NCBI GenBank assembly: GCA_024686195.1 | Contig: JAIBDO010000005.1 | Coordinates: forward strand, 1-37,221 | Length of the DNA stretch: 37,221 nt | DNA from: Gammaproteobacteria bacterium | GTDB taxonomy: Bacteria; Pseudomonadota; Gammaproteobacteria; GCA-001735895 | Direction: 5' to 3' | In this document: one piece after another, positions 16,580-26,412 of the stretch | Position numbering within the stretch: the stretch's first letter is position 1 | Layout of the letters: each line of letters starts with the position of its first letter | Program-made: the position numbers and the translations under genes | Notes under the pieces: generated by a model | The model's database searches: none | Told to the model about the DNA's origin: nothing | Seen by the model: only the letters and a program-made list of their open reading frames with translations

Positions 16580-18754
16580 ATGGCTGAACCACAAATCCTA
16601 ACCCCGGCGCCCGGATGCAGAATCGTCACAGACGACACTGATACCGTGCTTTTCGCGCAACCGCCCGAAGTACTGAAAGGCTTGCTGCGCGAGAAAATCA
16701 CTCATTTCGACACCCTCGTACTCACCGATATCCGCGAAAAGAACGGCTCGCTGCTTAATAACCTCGAGTTCCCATTGTATTTTTTCCTGTTTATCGCCAG
16801 AGGGCTTGCCGAAAAACGCAAACTCAACCTGGTGGGGCACCCCGAAGCCATCAGCCATGCGATGCGTTTGCTGCGCTTCACACTGCTCGGACCATCACGC
16901 GCCGAACTCGACAAGTGGCATACCGATGAGGCGCTTAAGAAGGAGTGGCTGGAGGTTGCCGAGGCACTCGCAGTCAAGGGCGATAACGACAATGTGGTGC
17001 CGGTTGAAGGTTTCTTTAACCTGATCCCGTTTGAAGACAACCTGGCAGTGGTCGGTGATTTCGCGATCGAACACAAGGGGGTCGATCGCTACCTGGTATC
17101 AAGCCCCGGTGGCGATGTCTACGTCGACCTGAACGATGACACCGAGATCATCCCCCCCTATCCCGTGCAAACCGATTACGTGCCTGGTGGCTTGTCAAAA
17201 CTGGGCATAGAGGTGCTCGGAGGAGCTTCCGGTTTTGCCACTGACGAACCCTGCAGCGGCCTTGCGCTGTGCTACAACGGCGATTATCTGCTGATTGATT
17301 CGATCCCGTTTCTCCACCAGCACCTGTTCGCCCGAGGCATTTCCCGCAACCAGGTGTCAGCGGTGTTCCTGACCCACCTGCACGACGATCACTGTTCGAT
17401 GTTTCCGCTAATGGAAATGCCGCACCGGGTCGAAGTCATTACGACCGAAGAAATATTCCACATGGCGATGGAGAAACTCTCCTGCAGCCTCGGCTGGAGC
17501 GTCGACGTAGTGCGTGAACATTTCAGTTTACTGAGCGTAAAACCTGGTGATTCGCTAAATTATTATGGCTTGAACATCGAGGTGCACCATACGGTACACA
17601 GCATTCCAACCATCGGCGCCACCTTCTCGACGCGGCACAAAGGCGTTTTCCGGGACGTTTGCGTGGTTGGCGACAATCAGAATATGTCGGCGGTGCGCAG
17701 TATGGGCGAGGCCGGTATCGTGCGCGCACAAACCATTGAAAACCTGGAACGCCTGTATCAGCAGAATTTTCACTTACTGATTGCCGACGGCGGTGCTGGT
17801 GAAATTCACGGCGACCCCGCGGATTCGCTGAAATCACAGGCAGAACGTGTCGTCTTCGTGCACGTCGACAAGGTTCCGGATGCCCTGCAGACTACCTTTT
17901 CGCTCGCCAGTGCGGGTAAACGTTACACCCTGCTCGAAGGCGACAGCATGATCTACACCTCGCAGATCAATCACTACCTCACCTTATGGCTCGGGCAACC
18001 CTTCCCCAACCGCTGGATGCGCAACCTGCTCGCCGAGCAGGAAATCTATCGTTATAACACCGACGACGTCATCATCGTGCAAGATGCATCCACGCACGGC
18101 TCGGTCTACCTGGTTCTGACCGGCTACTGCGAAGTGGTGCGCATTGACGAGGGTGGTCGCGAAACCATGGCGCTGTTGCAGGCCGGCGACATAATCGGTG
18201 AAATGGCGGTGCTCACCGGTTTGGGTGTGCGTAACGCCAGCGTTGTCGCCAAAACTCCGGTCACCGTCTGCGTCTTCGCCGAAGAGACCTTTGGTAATTT
18301 CATCCGCTACAGCGGCCTGCAAACGGTGCTGGAAAATCGCTGGCTATTGCGACCAGTGGTCAAATTATTGCCGCAGTTCGCTGAATTATCGTCGACCGTC
18401 ACCGACAAGATTTCGCGTATTGCCGAATGGCAGGTTGTGGAAAGCGGCAAAACCCGCTGGCTCGACGACGCCCATTTGTACATTCTGGTGGAAGGTTTCG
18501 GCTCGATCGTACACGCCGATAGCAGCCAGGATAAAATTATCGCCGGCGAAGAGCTCGGCTGGCGCCCCTACAGCGAGAACCGCCCCGTTGAAATGGTGGC
18601 GAGCACAGATTGCGGGCTCATTACCATAGAGGCAGGTGCTTACCGGGAATTGCTCAAATCAACGCCTCAACTCAACTATCAAACGCGCAAGCGCCTGACC
18701 CTCGAGGGCGACGACGGTGTCGACTGGCTGCTCGGAGAGGTGGCAATTTATTAA
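16580..18754 (+). CDS. Metallo-beta-lactamase-fold hydrolase fused to cyclic-nucleotide-binding domain(s)
   Basis: LTHLHDDHCSMF (HxHxDH); cNMP core VYLVLTGYCEVVRIDEGGRETMALLQAGDIIGEMAVLTGLGVRNASVVAKTPVTVCVF; second degenerate cNMP-like repeat LYILVEGFGSIVHADSSQDKIIAGEELG. Confidence 0.88.
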   Translation: MAEPQILTPAPGCRIVTDDTDTVLFAQPPEVLKGLLREKITHFDTLVLTDIREKNGSLLNNLEFPLYFFLFIARGLAEKRKLNLVGHPEAISHAMRLLRFTLLGPSRAELDKWHTDEALKKEWLEVAEALAVKGDNDNVVPVEGFFNLIPFEDNLAVVGDFAIEHKGVDRYLVSSPGGDVYVDLNDDTEIIPPYPVQTDYVPGGLSKLGIEVLGGASGFATDEPCSGLALCYNGDYLLIDSIPFLHQHLFARGISRNQVSAVFLTHLHDDHCSMFPLMEMPHRVEVITTEEIFHMAMEKLSCSLGWSVDVVREHFSLLSVKPGDSLNYYGLNIEVHHTVHSIPTIGATFSTRHKGVFRDVCVVGDNQNMSAVRSMGEAGIVRAQTIENLERLYQQNFHLLIADGGAGEIHGDPADSLKSQAERVVFVHVDKVPDALQTTFSLASAGKRYTLLEGDSMIYTSQINHYLTLWLGQPFPNRWMRNLLAEQEIYRYNTDDVIIVQDASTHGSVYLVLTGYCEVVRIDEGGRETMALLQAGDIIGEMAVLTGLGVRNASVVAKTPVTVCVFAEETFGNFIRYSGLQTVLENRWLLRPVVKLLPQFAELSSTVTDKISRIAEWQVVESGKTRWLDDAHLYILVEGFGSIVHADSSQDKIIAGEELGWRPYSENRPVEMVASTDCGLITIEAGAYRELLKSTPQLNYQTRKRLTLEGDDGVDWLLGEVAIY

Positions 18755-18809
18755 CAGTCGCGTTAGCATCGCGTTTCCTCGAGACGATTGCTAACAAATA
18801 ACAAAACAA

Positions 18810-20525
18810 ATGCCCCTGTTAAGCGTCAAAAATCTCAGCATCGAGTTCCCCGGCAGATACGAAACCGATTTTGCGGTCGAAGGCGTCAGCTTTGATCTCG
18901 AACCGGGTGAAATTCTGGGTCTGGTTGGCGAGTCCGGTGCCGGCAAATCGACCATTGGCAACGGGATCGTCCAGTTACTGAGCCCACCGGGGCGCGTCTC
19001 CAAGGGCGAGATTTACCTGAACGACAGCAAGATCTCTGATTTTAACGAGCAGCAAATACTCAAGGTTCGCGGGTCGCGGGTCGGTTTCATCTTTCAGGAC
19101 CCGATGACATCGCTGAACCCTTTGTTCACGGTAGAGAACCAGATGGTCGAAACCATTCTGACCAATCTCGATATATCCGACACCCGTGAGGCGGAAAAGA
19201 TCGCAGTCGACCTGTTGCGCCAGGTTGGTATCCCCGATCCCGAGCTGCGCATCAAACAATTCCCGCACCAGTTTTCCGGTGGCATGCGCCAGCGCGTGGT
19301 AATCGCGATCGCACTGGCCGGAGAGCCGGAACTACTCATTGCCGATGAACCGACCACCGCACTCGATGTCTCGGTGCAGGACCAGATCCTGACCTTGATT
19401 CGCAAACTGTGCCATGAACGCCAGGTCGGTTGTCTGCTGGTCACACACGACATGGGCGTTATCGCCAACATCACCGACCGCGTGGCCGTCATGTACCGCG
19501 GCAAGCTGGTGGAGCTCGGCACTACGAAACAAATACTAACCGCGCCAAATCACGATTACACCAAGAGCCTGATCAGCGCGGTACCGCGCTCCAGCATCAA
19601 GGTAGATCGCTTTCCACTGGTGGAATACATCGAAACCACGGCGAAAGGGCTCAAGCAAATTGATGTAGCGACCCACTGGCTCGGACAAAGCAAAAAACAC
19701 AGTGGCGGCGAGAATTTGCTGGAAATCGAAAATCTCAATCTGCGCTTCATTACCCAGGATGCAATTTTCGCCCGCAATCGTAAATACCTGCAGGCAACGA
19801 GCGACGTCAACCTGCAGATCAAGCAGGGCGAGACCTTTGGTCTGGTGGGTGAAAGCGGTTCCGGCAAATCCACAATTGCACGCATGGTCGCCGGTCTGCA
19901 ACAACCCGAAAGCGGTTCGATTAAATTCGATGGAGTTGAATTGGTCAACAACCCGGATCGCGCCACCATACAACGCATACGCCTGCAAATGCAGATGGTG
20001 TTTCAAAATCCTTATTCGTCGCTGAATGGGCGCATGAAAGTCAATGACATCATAGCGGAGCCCATCCGCTTTCACCGACTGACGCCACCTGATCAGGTCA
20101 GCGGGATCGTTGGCGACCTGCTCGATCACGTCGGCCTCGGACGACAGATGGGGCGCCGTTATCCACATGAATTCTCCGGCGGCCAACGCCAGCGCATATC
20201 CATTGCCCGCGCCCTTGCCTGCCGCCCGCGCCTGTTGATCTGTGACGAGCCCACCTCGGCGCTGGACGTATCGGTGCAGGCACAGATTTTAAACCTGTTG
20301 AAAGATCTGCAGGATGAGCTGGGGCTGACCATGCTGTTCATCAGCCACGATTTGCCGGTGATTCGTCAAATGTGCGACCGGGTTGCAATCATGCGTCATG
20401 GGCGCATACTTGAGACCGCGGATTCGGAGACCTTCTTCGAAAATCCGCAAAACGAATACAGTATCGAGTTGCTTTCACTCATGCCGAGATTCGATCGCAT
20501 CCACGAAACCGCCGCACAACCATAA
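18810..20525 (+). CDS. Oligopeptide/dipeptide-type ABC transporter ATP-binding protein, two fused NBDs
   Basis: Two Walker A (GESGAGKST, GESGSGKST), two signatures (FSGGMRQRVVIAIAL, FSGGQRQRISIARAL), two Walker B (DEPTTALDVS, DEPTSALDVS). Confidence 0.95.
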   Translation: MPLLSVKNLSIEFPGRYETDFAVEGVSFDLEPGEILGLVGESGAGKSTIGNGIVQLLSPPGRVSKGEIYLNDSKISDFNEQQILKVRGSRVGFIFQDPMTSLNPLFTVENQMVETILTNLDISDTREAEKIAVDLLRQVGIPDPELRIKQFPHQFSGGMRQRVVIAIALAGEPELLIADEPTTALDVSVQDQILTLIRKLCHERQVGCLLVTHDMGVIANITDRVAVMYRGKLVELGTTKQILTAPNHDYTKSLISAVPRSSIKVDRFPLVEYIETTAKGLKQIDVATHWLGQSKKHSGGENLLEIENLNLRFITQDAIFARNRKYLQATSDVNLQIKQGETFGLVGESGSGKSTIARMVAGLQQPESGSIKFDGVELVNNPDRATIQRIRLQMQMVFQNPYSSLNGRMKVNDIIAEPIRFHRLTPPDQVSGIVGDLLDHVGLGRQMGRRYPHEFSGGQRQRISIARALACRPRLLICDEPTSALDVSVQAQILNLLKDLQDELGLTMLFISHDLPVIRQMCDRVAIMRHGRILETADSETFFENPQNEYSIELLSLMPRFDRIHETAAQP

Positions 20526-20592
20526 TAAATTTATTGGGTTTTTTTGTTTGAACCCGCTGTAGGCATAACTAACGACAAACTGGAGAAAGAAT

Positions 20593-22149
20593 ATGAAAAA
20601 CCGTTTTCTACTAACCACCGGCCTGGTTATCGCGAGCCTGCTCGCCTTCACCACGGCCAGCGCGAAAGACCTGCGTATGGCGTACGACGCCGACCCGGTT
20701 ACGCTCGACATACACGAGCAGTTATCCGGTGGCGTATTACAGCTGTCGCACATGTCTTTCGATCCACTGATTCGCTGGACCAAGGAACTGGCTTTCGAAC
20801 CACGGCTGGCGACCAGCTTTCAGCGTCTGAACGCGACCACCGTGCGCTTCACGCTGCGCAAGGGCGTCAAGTTCCACAGCGGCAACAAGATGACTGCAAG
20901 TGATTTCAAATGGACCTTTAACCGTCTCAAGCAAAGCCCGGATTTCAAGGGTATTTTCGCTAACTTCCAGGCCCTCAACATCATTGACGACTACACCATC
21001 GACCTCGTCACTACCGGACCTTACCCGCTGGTGTTGCACACGGCGACTTACATCTTCCCGCTCGACAGCCAGTTTTACAGCGGCACCGATGCCAACGGCA
21101 ATGACAAGGCTGCGATCGTCAAGAATGGTGCGTCTTTCGCTTCCACTAACATGTCAGGCACCGGGCCATTCAAGATAGTATCGCGTGAACAGGGCGTCAA
21201 AATTGTTTTTGAACGCTTCGCTGACTACTGGGACAATGCTTCCAAAGGTAACGTCGACCGCATCGTATTCACGCCTATCAAGGACGAGCAAACCCGCGTA
21301 GCAGCACTGCTATCAGGTGGTGTCGATTTCATTGCACCAGTATCACCCAACGACTTCGACCAGATCCGCGCCTCAGATAATGCCAAGCTGATCACTATGC
21401 CGGGTACCCGCATCATTACCTTTCAGTTGAACCAGGAACGTCGTAAGGAATTTCAGGATCAACGCGTGCGTATGGCCATGGTGCATGCCATCAATAATGA
21501 AGCCATCGTGCAGAAAATCATGAAAGGATTCGCGACTACCGCAGCGCAAATGAGCCCTACAGGATACCTCGGTCACAACCCGAACCTGAAGCCGCGCTAC
21601 GATCTTGCACTGGCAAAAAAGCTGATGAAAGATGCAGGCCATGAGAATGGCTTCAGTGTCACCATGATGGCGCCCAACAATCGTTACGTAAATGACGACA
21701 AGATTGCCCAGGCAGTTGCCGCCATGCTGTCAAAAATCAAAATCAAGGTTGATCTGCAAACCATGCCCAAGGCTCAATACTGGCCGTCTTTCGATGACCG
21801 CGCTGCGGACATCATGATGATCGGCTGGCATTCAGACACCGAAGACAGTGCCAACTTCTACGAGTTCCTGGCAATGACCCCGGATCAGTCAACAGGAATG
21901 GGGGCATACAACTCGGGTAACTACAGCAGCGACTACGTTGACCAGCAAACCGTGAAGGCCAACCAGGAAACCGATATCGCCAAACGCACCAAGATGTTGC
22001 AGGCTATTGAAAACAAGATGTTCCAGGATGCCGCTTTCATTCCGCTGCACTGGCAGAATCTTGCCTGGGCTGCACGCAAAGGCGTCAATCTTGATCCGGT
22101 CGTCAATGCGCTCAACTTCCCTTACCTGGGTGACCTCGTAATCGACTAG
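20593..22149 (+). CDS. ABC transporter family 5 substrate-binding protein
   Basis: Signal peptide; AYDADPVTLDIHEQL, FDPLIRW, VRFTLRKGVKFHSGNKMTASDFKWTFNRL. Confidence 0.95.
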   Translation: MKNRFLLTTGLVIASLLAFTTASAKDLRMAYDADPVTLDIHEQLSGGVLQLSHMSFDPLIRWTKELAFEPRLATSFQRLNATTVRFTLRKGVKFHSGNKMTASDFKWTFNRLKQSPDFKGIFANFQALNIIDDYTIDLVTTGPYPLVLHTATYIFPLDSQFYSGTDANGNDKAAIVKNGASFASTNMSGTGPFKIVSREQGVKIVFERFADYWDNASKGNVDRIVFTPIKDEQTRVAALLSGGVDFIAPVSPNDFDQIRASDNAKLITMPGTRIITFQLNQERRKEFQDQRVRMAMVHAINNEAIVQKIMKGFATTAAQMSPTGYLGHNPNLKPRYDLALAKKLMKDAGHENGFSVTMMAPNNRYVNDDKIAQAVAAMLSKIKIKVDLQTMPKAQYWPSFDDRAADIMMIGWHSDTEDSANFYEFLAMTPDQSTGMGAYNSGNYSSDYVDQQTVKANQETDIAKRTKMLQAIENKMFQDAAFIPLHWQNLAWAARKGVNLDPVVNALNFPYLGDLVID

Positions 22150-22178
22150 TTGAAGCCATTGTCTTCTCGTGACAACCT

Positions 22179-22210
22179 GCTCCGGGCGTGTAAACGCCCG
22201 GAGCTTTTTT
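22179..22210 (+). terminator. Strong intrinsic terminator between the SBP and permease genes
   Basis: gctccgggcg-tgtaaa-cgcccggagc followed by tttttt: 10-bp perfect GC-rich stem. Confidence 0.92.
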
Positions 22211-22252
22211 CAACCCGATCTACGCAAAAAATCGAGACCATAATCAAGGCCG

Positions 22253-23233
22253 ATGATTCAGTTTTTAATTAAACGAGTACTACAAGCAGCACTGGTGATG
22301 CTCATCATCAGTATGTTCTGTTTTTCGATTCAAGGTTCGCTCGGCGACCCGACGCGCGAGATGGCGGCAATGTCGATGTCCGACGCCGAACGTGAAAACC
22401 TGCGCGACGTGATGGGATTGAATGACCCGTTACCGGTTCAATATCTGCGCTTCGTCAAACGGGCACTGCAGGGTGATCTCGGTACCTCGTATTTTTTCAA
22501 GGAACCGACGCTCGATGTGATCATGAAAAAGCTACCAGCAACGCTGGAACTCGCCTTTGCCGCGTCAATTCTGATCATCACTATTTCCATTCCACTCGGT
22601 GTGTTCTGTGCCATCAAACCGCGCCACTGGTTCAGTCGCTTCACCATGGCAGTCAGCGTTATCGGCATTTCGATTCCAGTGTTTTTGACCGCGCTGGGAT
22701 TAATCTACCTGTTCTCGATCACGCTCGGCTGGATGCCCTCTTTCGGGCGCGGCGAAACGGTGCATGTATGGGGCTCCTGGAGCACCAACTTCCTCAGCTG
22801 GGACGGCTTCAGACACATCGTCATGCCGGCGGTCGCGTTGTCGTCGATCATGCTCCCTCTGTTTATTCGCCTGGTAAGAGCGGAGATGCTCGAAGTCCTG
22901 AGCTCCGAATACGTCAAGTTCGCCCGCGCCAAAGGCCTGAGTGATGGACCCGTGTACCTCAAACACGCGCTCAAGAACACCATGCTGCCGGTGATTACCG
23001 TCGGCGGTGTACAAATTGGCATCATGGTTGCCTACACCATCCTGACCGAATCGGTTTTTCAATGGCCAGGAATGGGATTCATGTTTCTCGAGGCGGTTAA
23101 TCGCTCCGATATTCCGCTGATTACTGCTTACATCATGTTCGTCGGCTTCCTGTTCGTCGTCGTTAACACGCTGGTTGACCTGCTTTACGGCATTATCAAT
23201 CCGATGGTCGACCTGGTAGGGCGGCGCCAATGA
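22253..23233 (+). CDS. ABC transporter permease (DppB/OppB-like)
   Basis: MIQFLIKRVLQAALVMLIISMFCF; EYVKFARAKGLSDGPVYLKHALKNTMLPVITVGG. Confidence 0.94.
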   Translation: MIQFLIKRVLQAALVMLIISMFCFSIQGSLGDPTREMAAMSMSDAERENLRDVMGLNDPLPVQYLRFVKRALQGDLGTSYFFKEPTLDVIMKKLPATLELAFAASILIITISIPLGVFCAIKPRHWFSRFTMAVSVIGISIPVFLTALGLIYLFSITLGWMPSFGRGETVHVWGSWSTNFLSWDGFRHIVMPAVALSSIMLPLFIRLVRAEMLEVLSSEYVKFARAKGLSDGPVYLKHALKNTMLPVITVGGVQIGIMVAYTILTESVFQWPGMGFMFLEAVNRSDIPLITAYIMFVGFLFVVVNTLVDLLYGIINPMVDLVGRRQ

Positions 23234-24159
23234 AGCTTTTCGCCAACCTCTGGCAACAGCTGCAGCAATCCGACCTGCTGCACTACTACAAGCGCGACAA
23301 GGTCGCTATCGTGAGTAGCGTGGTTTTCCTGATACTCGCGCTGATGGCGCTATTTTCGCCCATCATCGCCCCCTTTGATCCCTACGATTTGACCCAGATC
23401 GATCTGATGGACTCGGAAATGCCTCCGGCCTGGCTGCCAAATGCGGACGAACGTTTTCTGCTCGGCACCGACGATCAGGGCCGTGACCTGTGGAGCACCA
23501 TCCTCTACGGCATGCGCGTTTCTCTCATGATCGGCATATTCGCCGTGTTGCTGCAATCAGCCATCGGCATCGTTATCGGTCTGGTATCGGGTTATGCCGG
23601 TGGCCGCGTCGATAGCGTGCTGATGCGCATCGCCGATGTGCAACTGTCGTTTTCTACACTGATGGTCGCCATCATTGTGCTTGCCATCGTCAAGAACGCT
23701 TTTGGTGGCGAAACCTACAGCAGTTACGCCATGCTGATCCTGATTCTGGTGATTGGTTTATCCGAGTGGCCACAGATAGCGCGCACCGTGCGTTCTTCGG
23801 TGCTGGGCGAAAAGGAAAAAGAATACGTCGATGCGGCGCATGTAATGGGTTTCGGCCCAATTCGCATCATGTTCAAGCACATCCTGCCAAACTGCCTGTC
23901 GCCGATTTTTGTCATCGGTACGGTACAGATTGCCAACGCCATCATCACCGAAGCCGCACTGTCTTTCCTCGGCCTCGGTATGCCGGTGACTGAACCCAGC
24001 CTCGGTTCACTGATTAGTATCGGCAAGGAATACCTCTACTCCGGTTCCTGGTGGATTACGCTAATTCCCGGCTTCTTCCTGATCGTGATTGTCATTTCGA
24101 TCAATCTGCTGGGCGACTTTCTGCGCGACGTATTCAACCCTCGTCTCTACAAAGACTAG
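23230..24159 (+). CDS. ABC transporter permease (DppC/OppC-like)
   Basis: FLLGTDDQGRDLWSTILYGMRVSL; EYVDAAHVMGFGPIRIMFKHILPNCLSPIFV; 4-bp overlap with upstream permease. Confidence 0.94.
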   Translation: MKLFANLWQQLQQSDLLHYYKRDKVAIVSSVVFLILALMALFSPIIAPFDPYDLTQIDLMDSEMPPAWLPNADERFLLGTDDQGRDLWSTILYGMRVSLMIGIFAVLLQSAIGIVIGLVSGYAGGRVDSVLMRIADVQLSFSTLMVAIIVLAIVKNAFGGETYSSYAMLILILVIGLSEWPQIARTVRSSVLGEKEKEYVDAAHVMGFGPIRIMFKHILPNCLSPIFVIGTVQIANAIITEAALSFLGLGMPVTEPSLGSLISIGKEYLYSGSWWITLIPGFFLIVIVISINLLGDFLRDVFNPRLYKD

Positions 24160-24327
24160 AGGCCATAAAGACCTGGGCGCCACTCACCGTTCAACCCGTC
24201 TGCTGAAAAATTACGCTGCACCGGGCGGTTTTCAGAAGCGCAATACTAGCCCCAATGATATATAGGTTTGTTGGTCGGCTTCGCCAATAATGCCGGTCCC
24301 ATCGATTTCAGCTCTGGAGAATCCATT

Positions 24328-24717
24328 ATGTTCAACCCAATCACCATCCCCTTCGGGGCCGTCATGCTGCACAACGTGGTAAAACTGAAACCCGGCGTCA
24401 GCAGTGATGACGTGGAAATGGCCATCGGCGAAATGTGCAACGTCGTCAAGGAAACCTATGGCAATGAAGAAGGTGGTTTCATCGGTGGACAGGTTTTCGA
24501 GTATGCCGGATTTGTTTCCGCCGAGGGCTCGTTCGATCCCGAGCAAAAATCCGAAGATCACATCGTCATCATCACCTACTGGCAATCCTTCGAGCAGCAT
24601 GAAAAATCGCATGCGGACAGTATTTTCAAGGAAAAATTCGATGGCCTGGCCGAGTACTGCTCAGAAACCTATGAACTCGGCTACAACATGCTCTGGCAGG
24701 GAACACCCGAAGAATAA
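24328..24717 (+). CDS. Small protein, possibly antibiotic biosynthesis monooxygenase/ABM-like alpha-beta barrel
   Basis: FGAVMLHNVVKLKPGVSSDDVEMAIGEMCNVVKETYG...IITYWQSFEQHEKSHADSIFKEKF; start set at MFNPITIPF. Confidence 0.6.
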   Translation: MFNPITIPFGAVMLHNVVKLKPGVSSDDVEMAIGEMCNVVKETYGNEEGGFIGGQVFEYAGFVSAEGSFDPEQKSEDHIVIITYWQSFEQHEKSHADSIFKEKFDGLAEYCSETYELGYNMLWQGTPEE

Positions 24718-24843
24718 CTCGGATTGCGCGGACCAGCTTACCTGGATCAAGGCATTATAATTGGGTGACTACTATTTGTGATGAATTGAGTAAACTGCCA
24801 CTGCAATAGAGTTACTGCTATAGTAAAAAACGGACCTGCGGCG

Positions 24844-26412
24844 ATGCCAAGAAACATACTGTTCATCATGTGCGACCAGCTGCGCTGGGATTACCTGTCC
24901 TGCTACGGCCACAAAACCCTGCACACCCCGAACATCGATTCCCTGGCCGAACGCGGCGTACGTTTTGACAACGCCTACTGCCAGGCCCCTTTATGCGGGC
25001 CATCGCGTGCGAGCTTTTACAGTGGTCGCTACATGTCGAGCCACGGCGTGATGGCAAACAACGACCCCAGTCGCGTCGACGAACTCACCATGGCCGACTA
25101 CCTGCGCGCTTCGGGCTATCGCAGCGCGTTGGTCGGCAAGGCACATCATCGGAAAAATCGAGACCTGCTGAAAGCCCTTGGCGTCGATGTCGAATCCGAC
25201 CTGCTCAGAAACTCCGCTAGCGGTGGTTTCGAACCCTTTGAACTGCACGACGGCCTGTTGCCGGGCAAACGCCATAACGGCTACAGCGCCTATCTCAGTC
25301 GACAGGGATATGAGGGCGACAATCCCTGGCAGGATTATGCCAATAGTGGTGAAGACCGCGACGGTAACATCCGTTCGGGATGGCGCTTGCGCAATTCGGT
25401 TTATCCGGCGCGCGTGGCAGAACAGCATTCAGAAACCACCTTTAGCACAAATCGCGCCATCGACTTCCTCGAGCAACAGGAAAACGATCAACCCTGGTGC
25501 CTGCACCTGTCCTTCATCAAACCGCACTGGCCACTGATCGCAGCGGCGCCATATCACAATCTTTATCAGGCCAGGGATATTCAACCGATGGTGCGCGCCG
25601 ACTCGGAACTGCACAATCCACATCCGGTTTATGCAGCCTTTATGGAGCAGGAATACAGCGAGAGCTTCGCCCGAAAAGAGGTTCGCGAAACCGTGATCCC
25701 GGTTTACATGGGCCTGGTGCGCCAGATCGATGACCAGCTTGGCCGCCTGTTTGACTATCTCAGGCAAACCGATCAATTCGACAATACATTGATCGTGTTT
25801 ACCAGCGATCACGGTGACTATCTGGGTGATCACTGGCTCGGCGAGAAGGATCTGTTCCACGAACCCTCGGTGCGAATTCCACTCATTATCGTCAACCCGA
25901 ATTCCACCGCCGACGAAACCCGTGGCCAGGTTTGCAAGGAGATGGTCGAAGCGATCGACCTGTTACCCACCTTCGTTGAATTCGCCGCTGCCAACATCTG
26001 CCATGAACGCGTCGAAGGGCGCTCGCTGATGCCGCTGTTGCGCTCGAACACGCCACCCGCTGACTGGCGCCGCTACGCGGTAAGTGAAATCGATTACTCG
26101 GAACGAGGGATAGGCGAACGGCTGCAACTGTCACCCTACGACTGTCGCGCGGTGATGATTCGCAACCAGCGTTGGAAATACATTCACCACCATTGCTTTC
26201 GACCACAGCTGTTCGATCTGCAGCAGGATCCCGACGAGCTGATCGACCTCGGTGAAGATCCTGCCTTCGAGGTGCAGCTCCGCAGCATGCAATATTTGCT
26301 GATCGACTGGCGTAAACGCCTGAAACCACGCGTCGGGGTCACCTACGAAAACCTGCCCGCCATGGGGCCGGCGCGCGATGAACGAAATGGCATTGTTATC
26401 GGCCGATGGTAG
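24844..26412 (+). CDS. Sulfatase / phosphonate monoester hydrolase-like arylsulfatase-family enzyme
   Basis: NILFIMCDQLRWDYLSCYGHKTLHTPNIDSLAERGVRF, CGPSRASFYSGRY formylglycine motif (CxPxR), VFTSDHGDYLGDHWLGEKDLF. Confidence 0.93.
   Translation: MPRNILFIMCDQLRWDYLSCYGHKTLHTPNIDSLAERGVRFDNAYCQAPLCGPSRASFYSGRYMSSHGVMANNDPSRVDELTMADYLRASGYRSALVGKAHHRKNRDLLKALGVDVESDLLRNSASGGFEPFELHDGLLPGKRHNGYSAYLSRQGYEGDNPWQDYANSGEDRDGNIRSGWRLRNSVYPARVAEQHSETTFSTNRAIDFLEQQENDQPWCLHLSFIKPHWPLIAAAPYHNLYQARDIQPMVRADSELHNPHPVYAAFMEQEYSESFARKEVRETVIPVYMGLVRQIDDQLGRLFDYLRQTDQFDNTLIVFTSDHGDYLGDHWLGEKDLFHEPSVRIPLIIVNPNSTADETRGQVCKEMVEAIDLLPTFVEFAAANICHERVEGRSLMPLLRSNTPPADWRRYAVSEIDYSERGIGERLQLSPYDCRAVMIRNQRWKYIHHHCFRPQLFDLQQDPDELIDLGEDPAFEVQLRSMQYLLIDWRKRLKPRVGVTYENLPAMGPARDERNGIVIGRW

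Noticed and set aside
18762-18795. Imperfect inverted repeat gttagc-atcg / cgat-t-gctaac between the MBL-cNMP gene and the dual ATPase
   Set aside because: Bulged and no T-tract follows, so not supportable as a terminator
19536-20186. 216-aa minus-strand ORF opposite the dual ATPase
   Set aside because: Shadow ORF of an unambiguous ABC ATPase coding sequence
24203-24235. ctgaaaa / ttttcag inverted repeat downstream of the second permease
   Set aside because: Seven-bp AT-rich arms with a long spacer and no T-tract; likely chance
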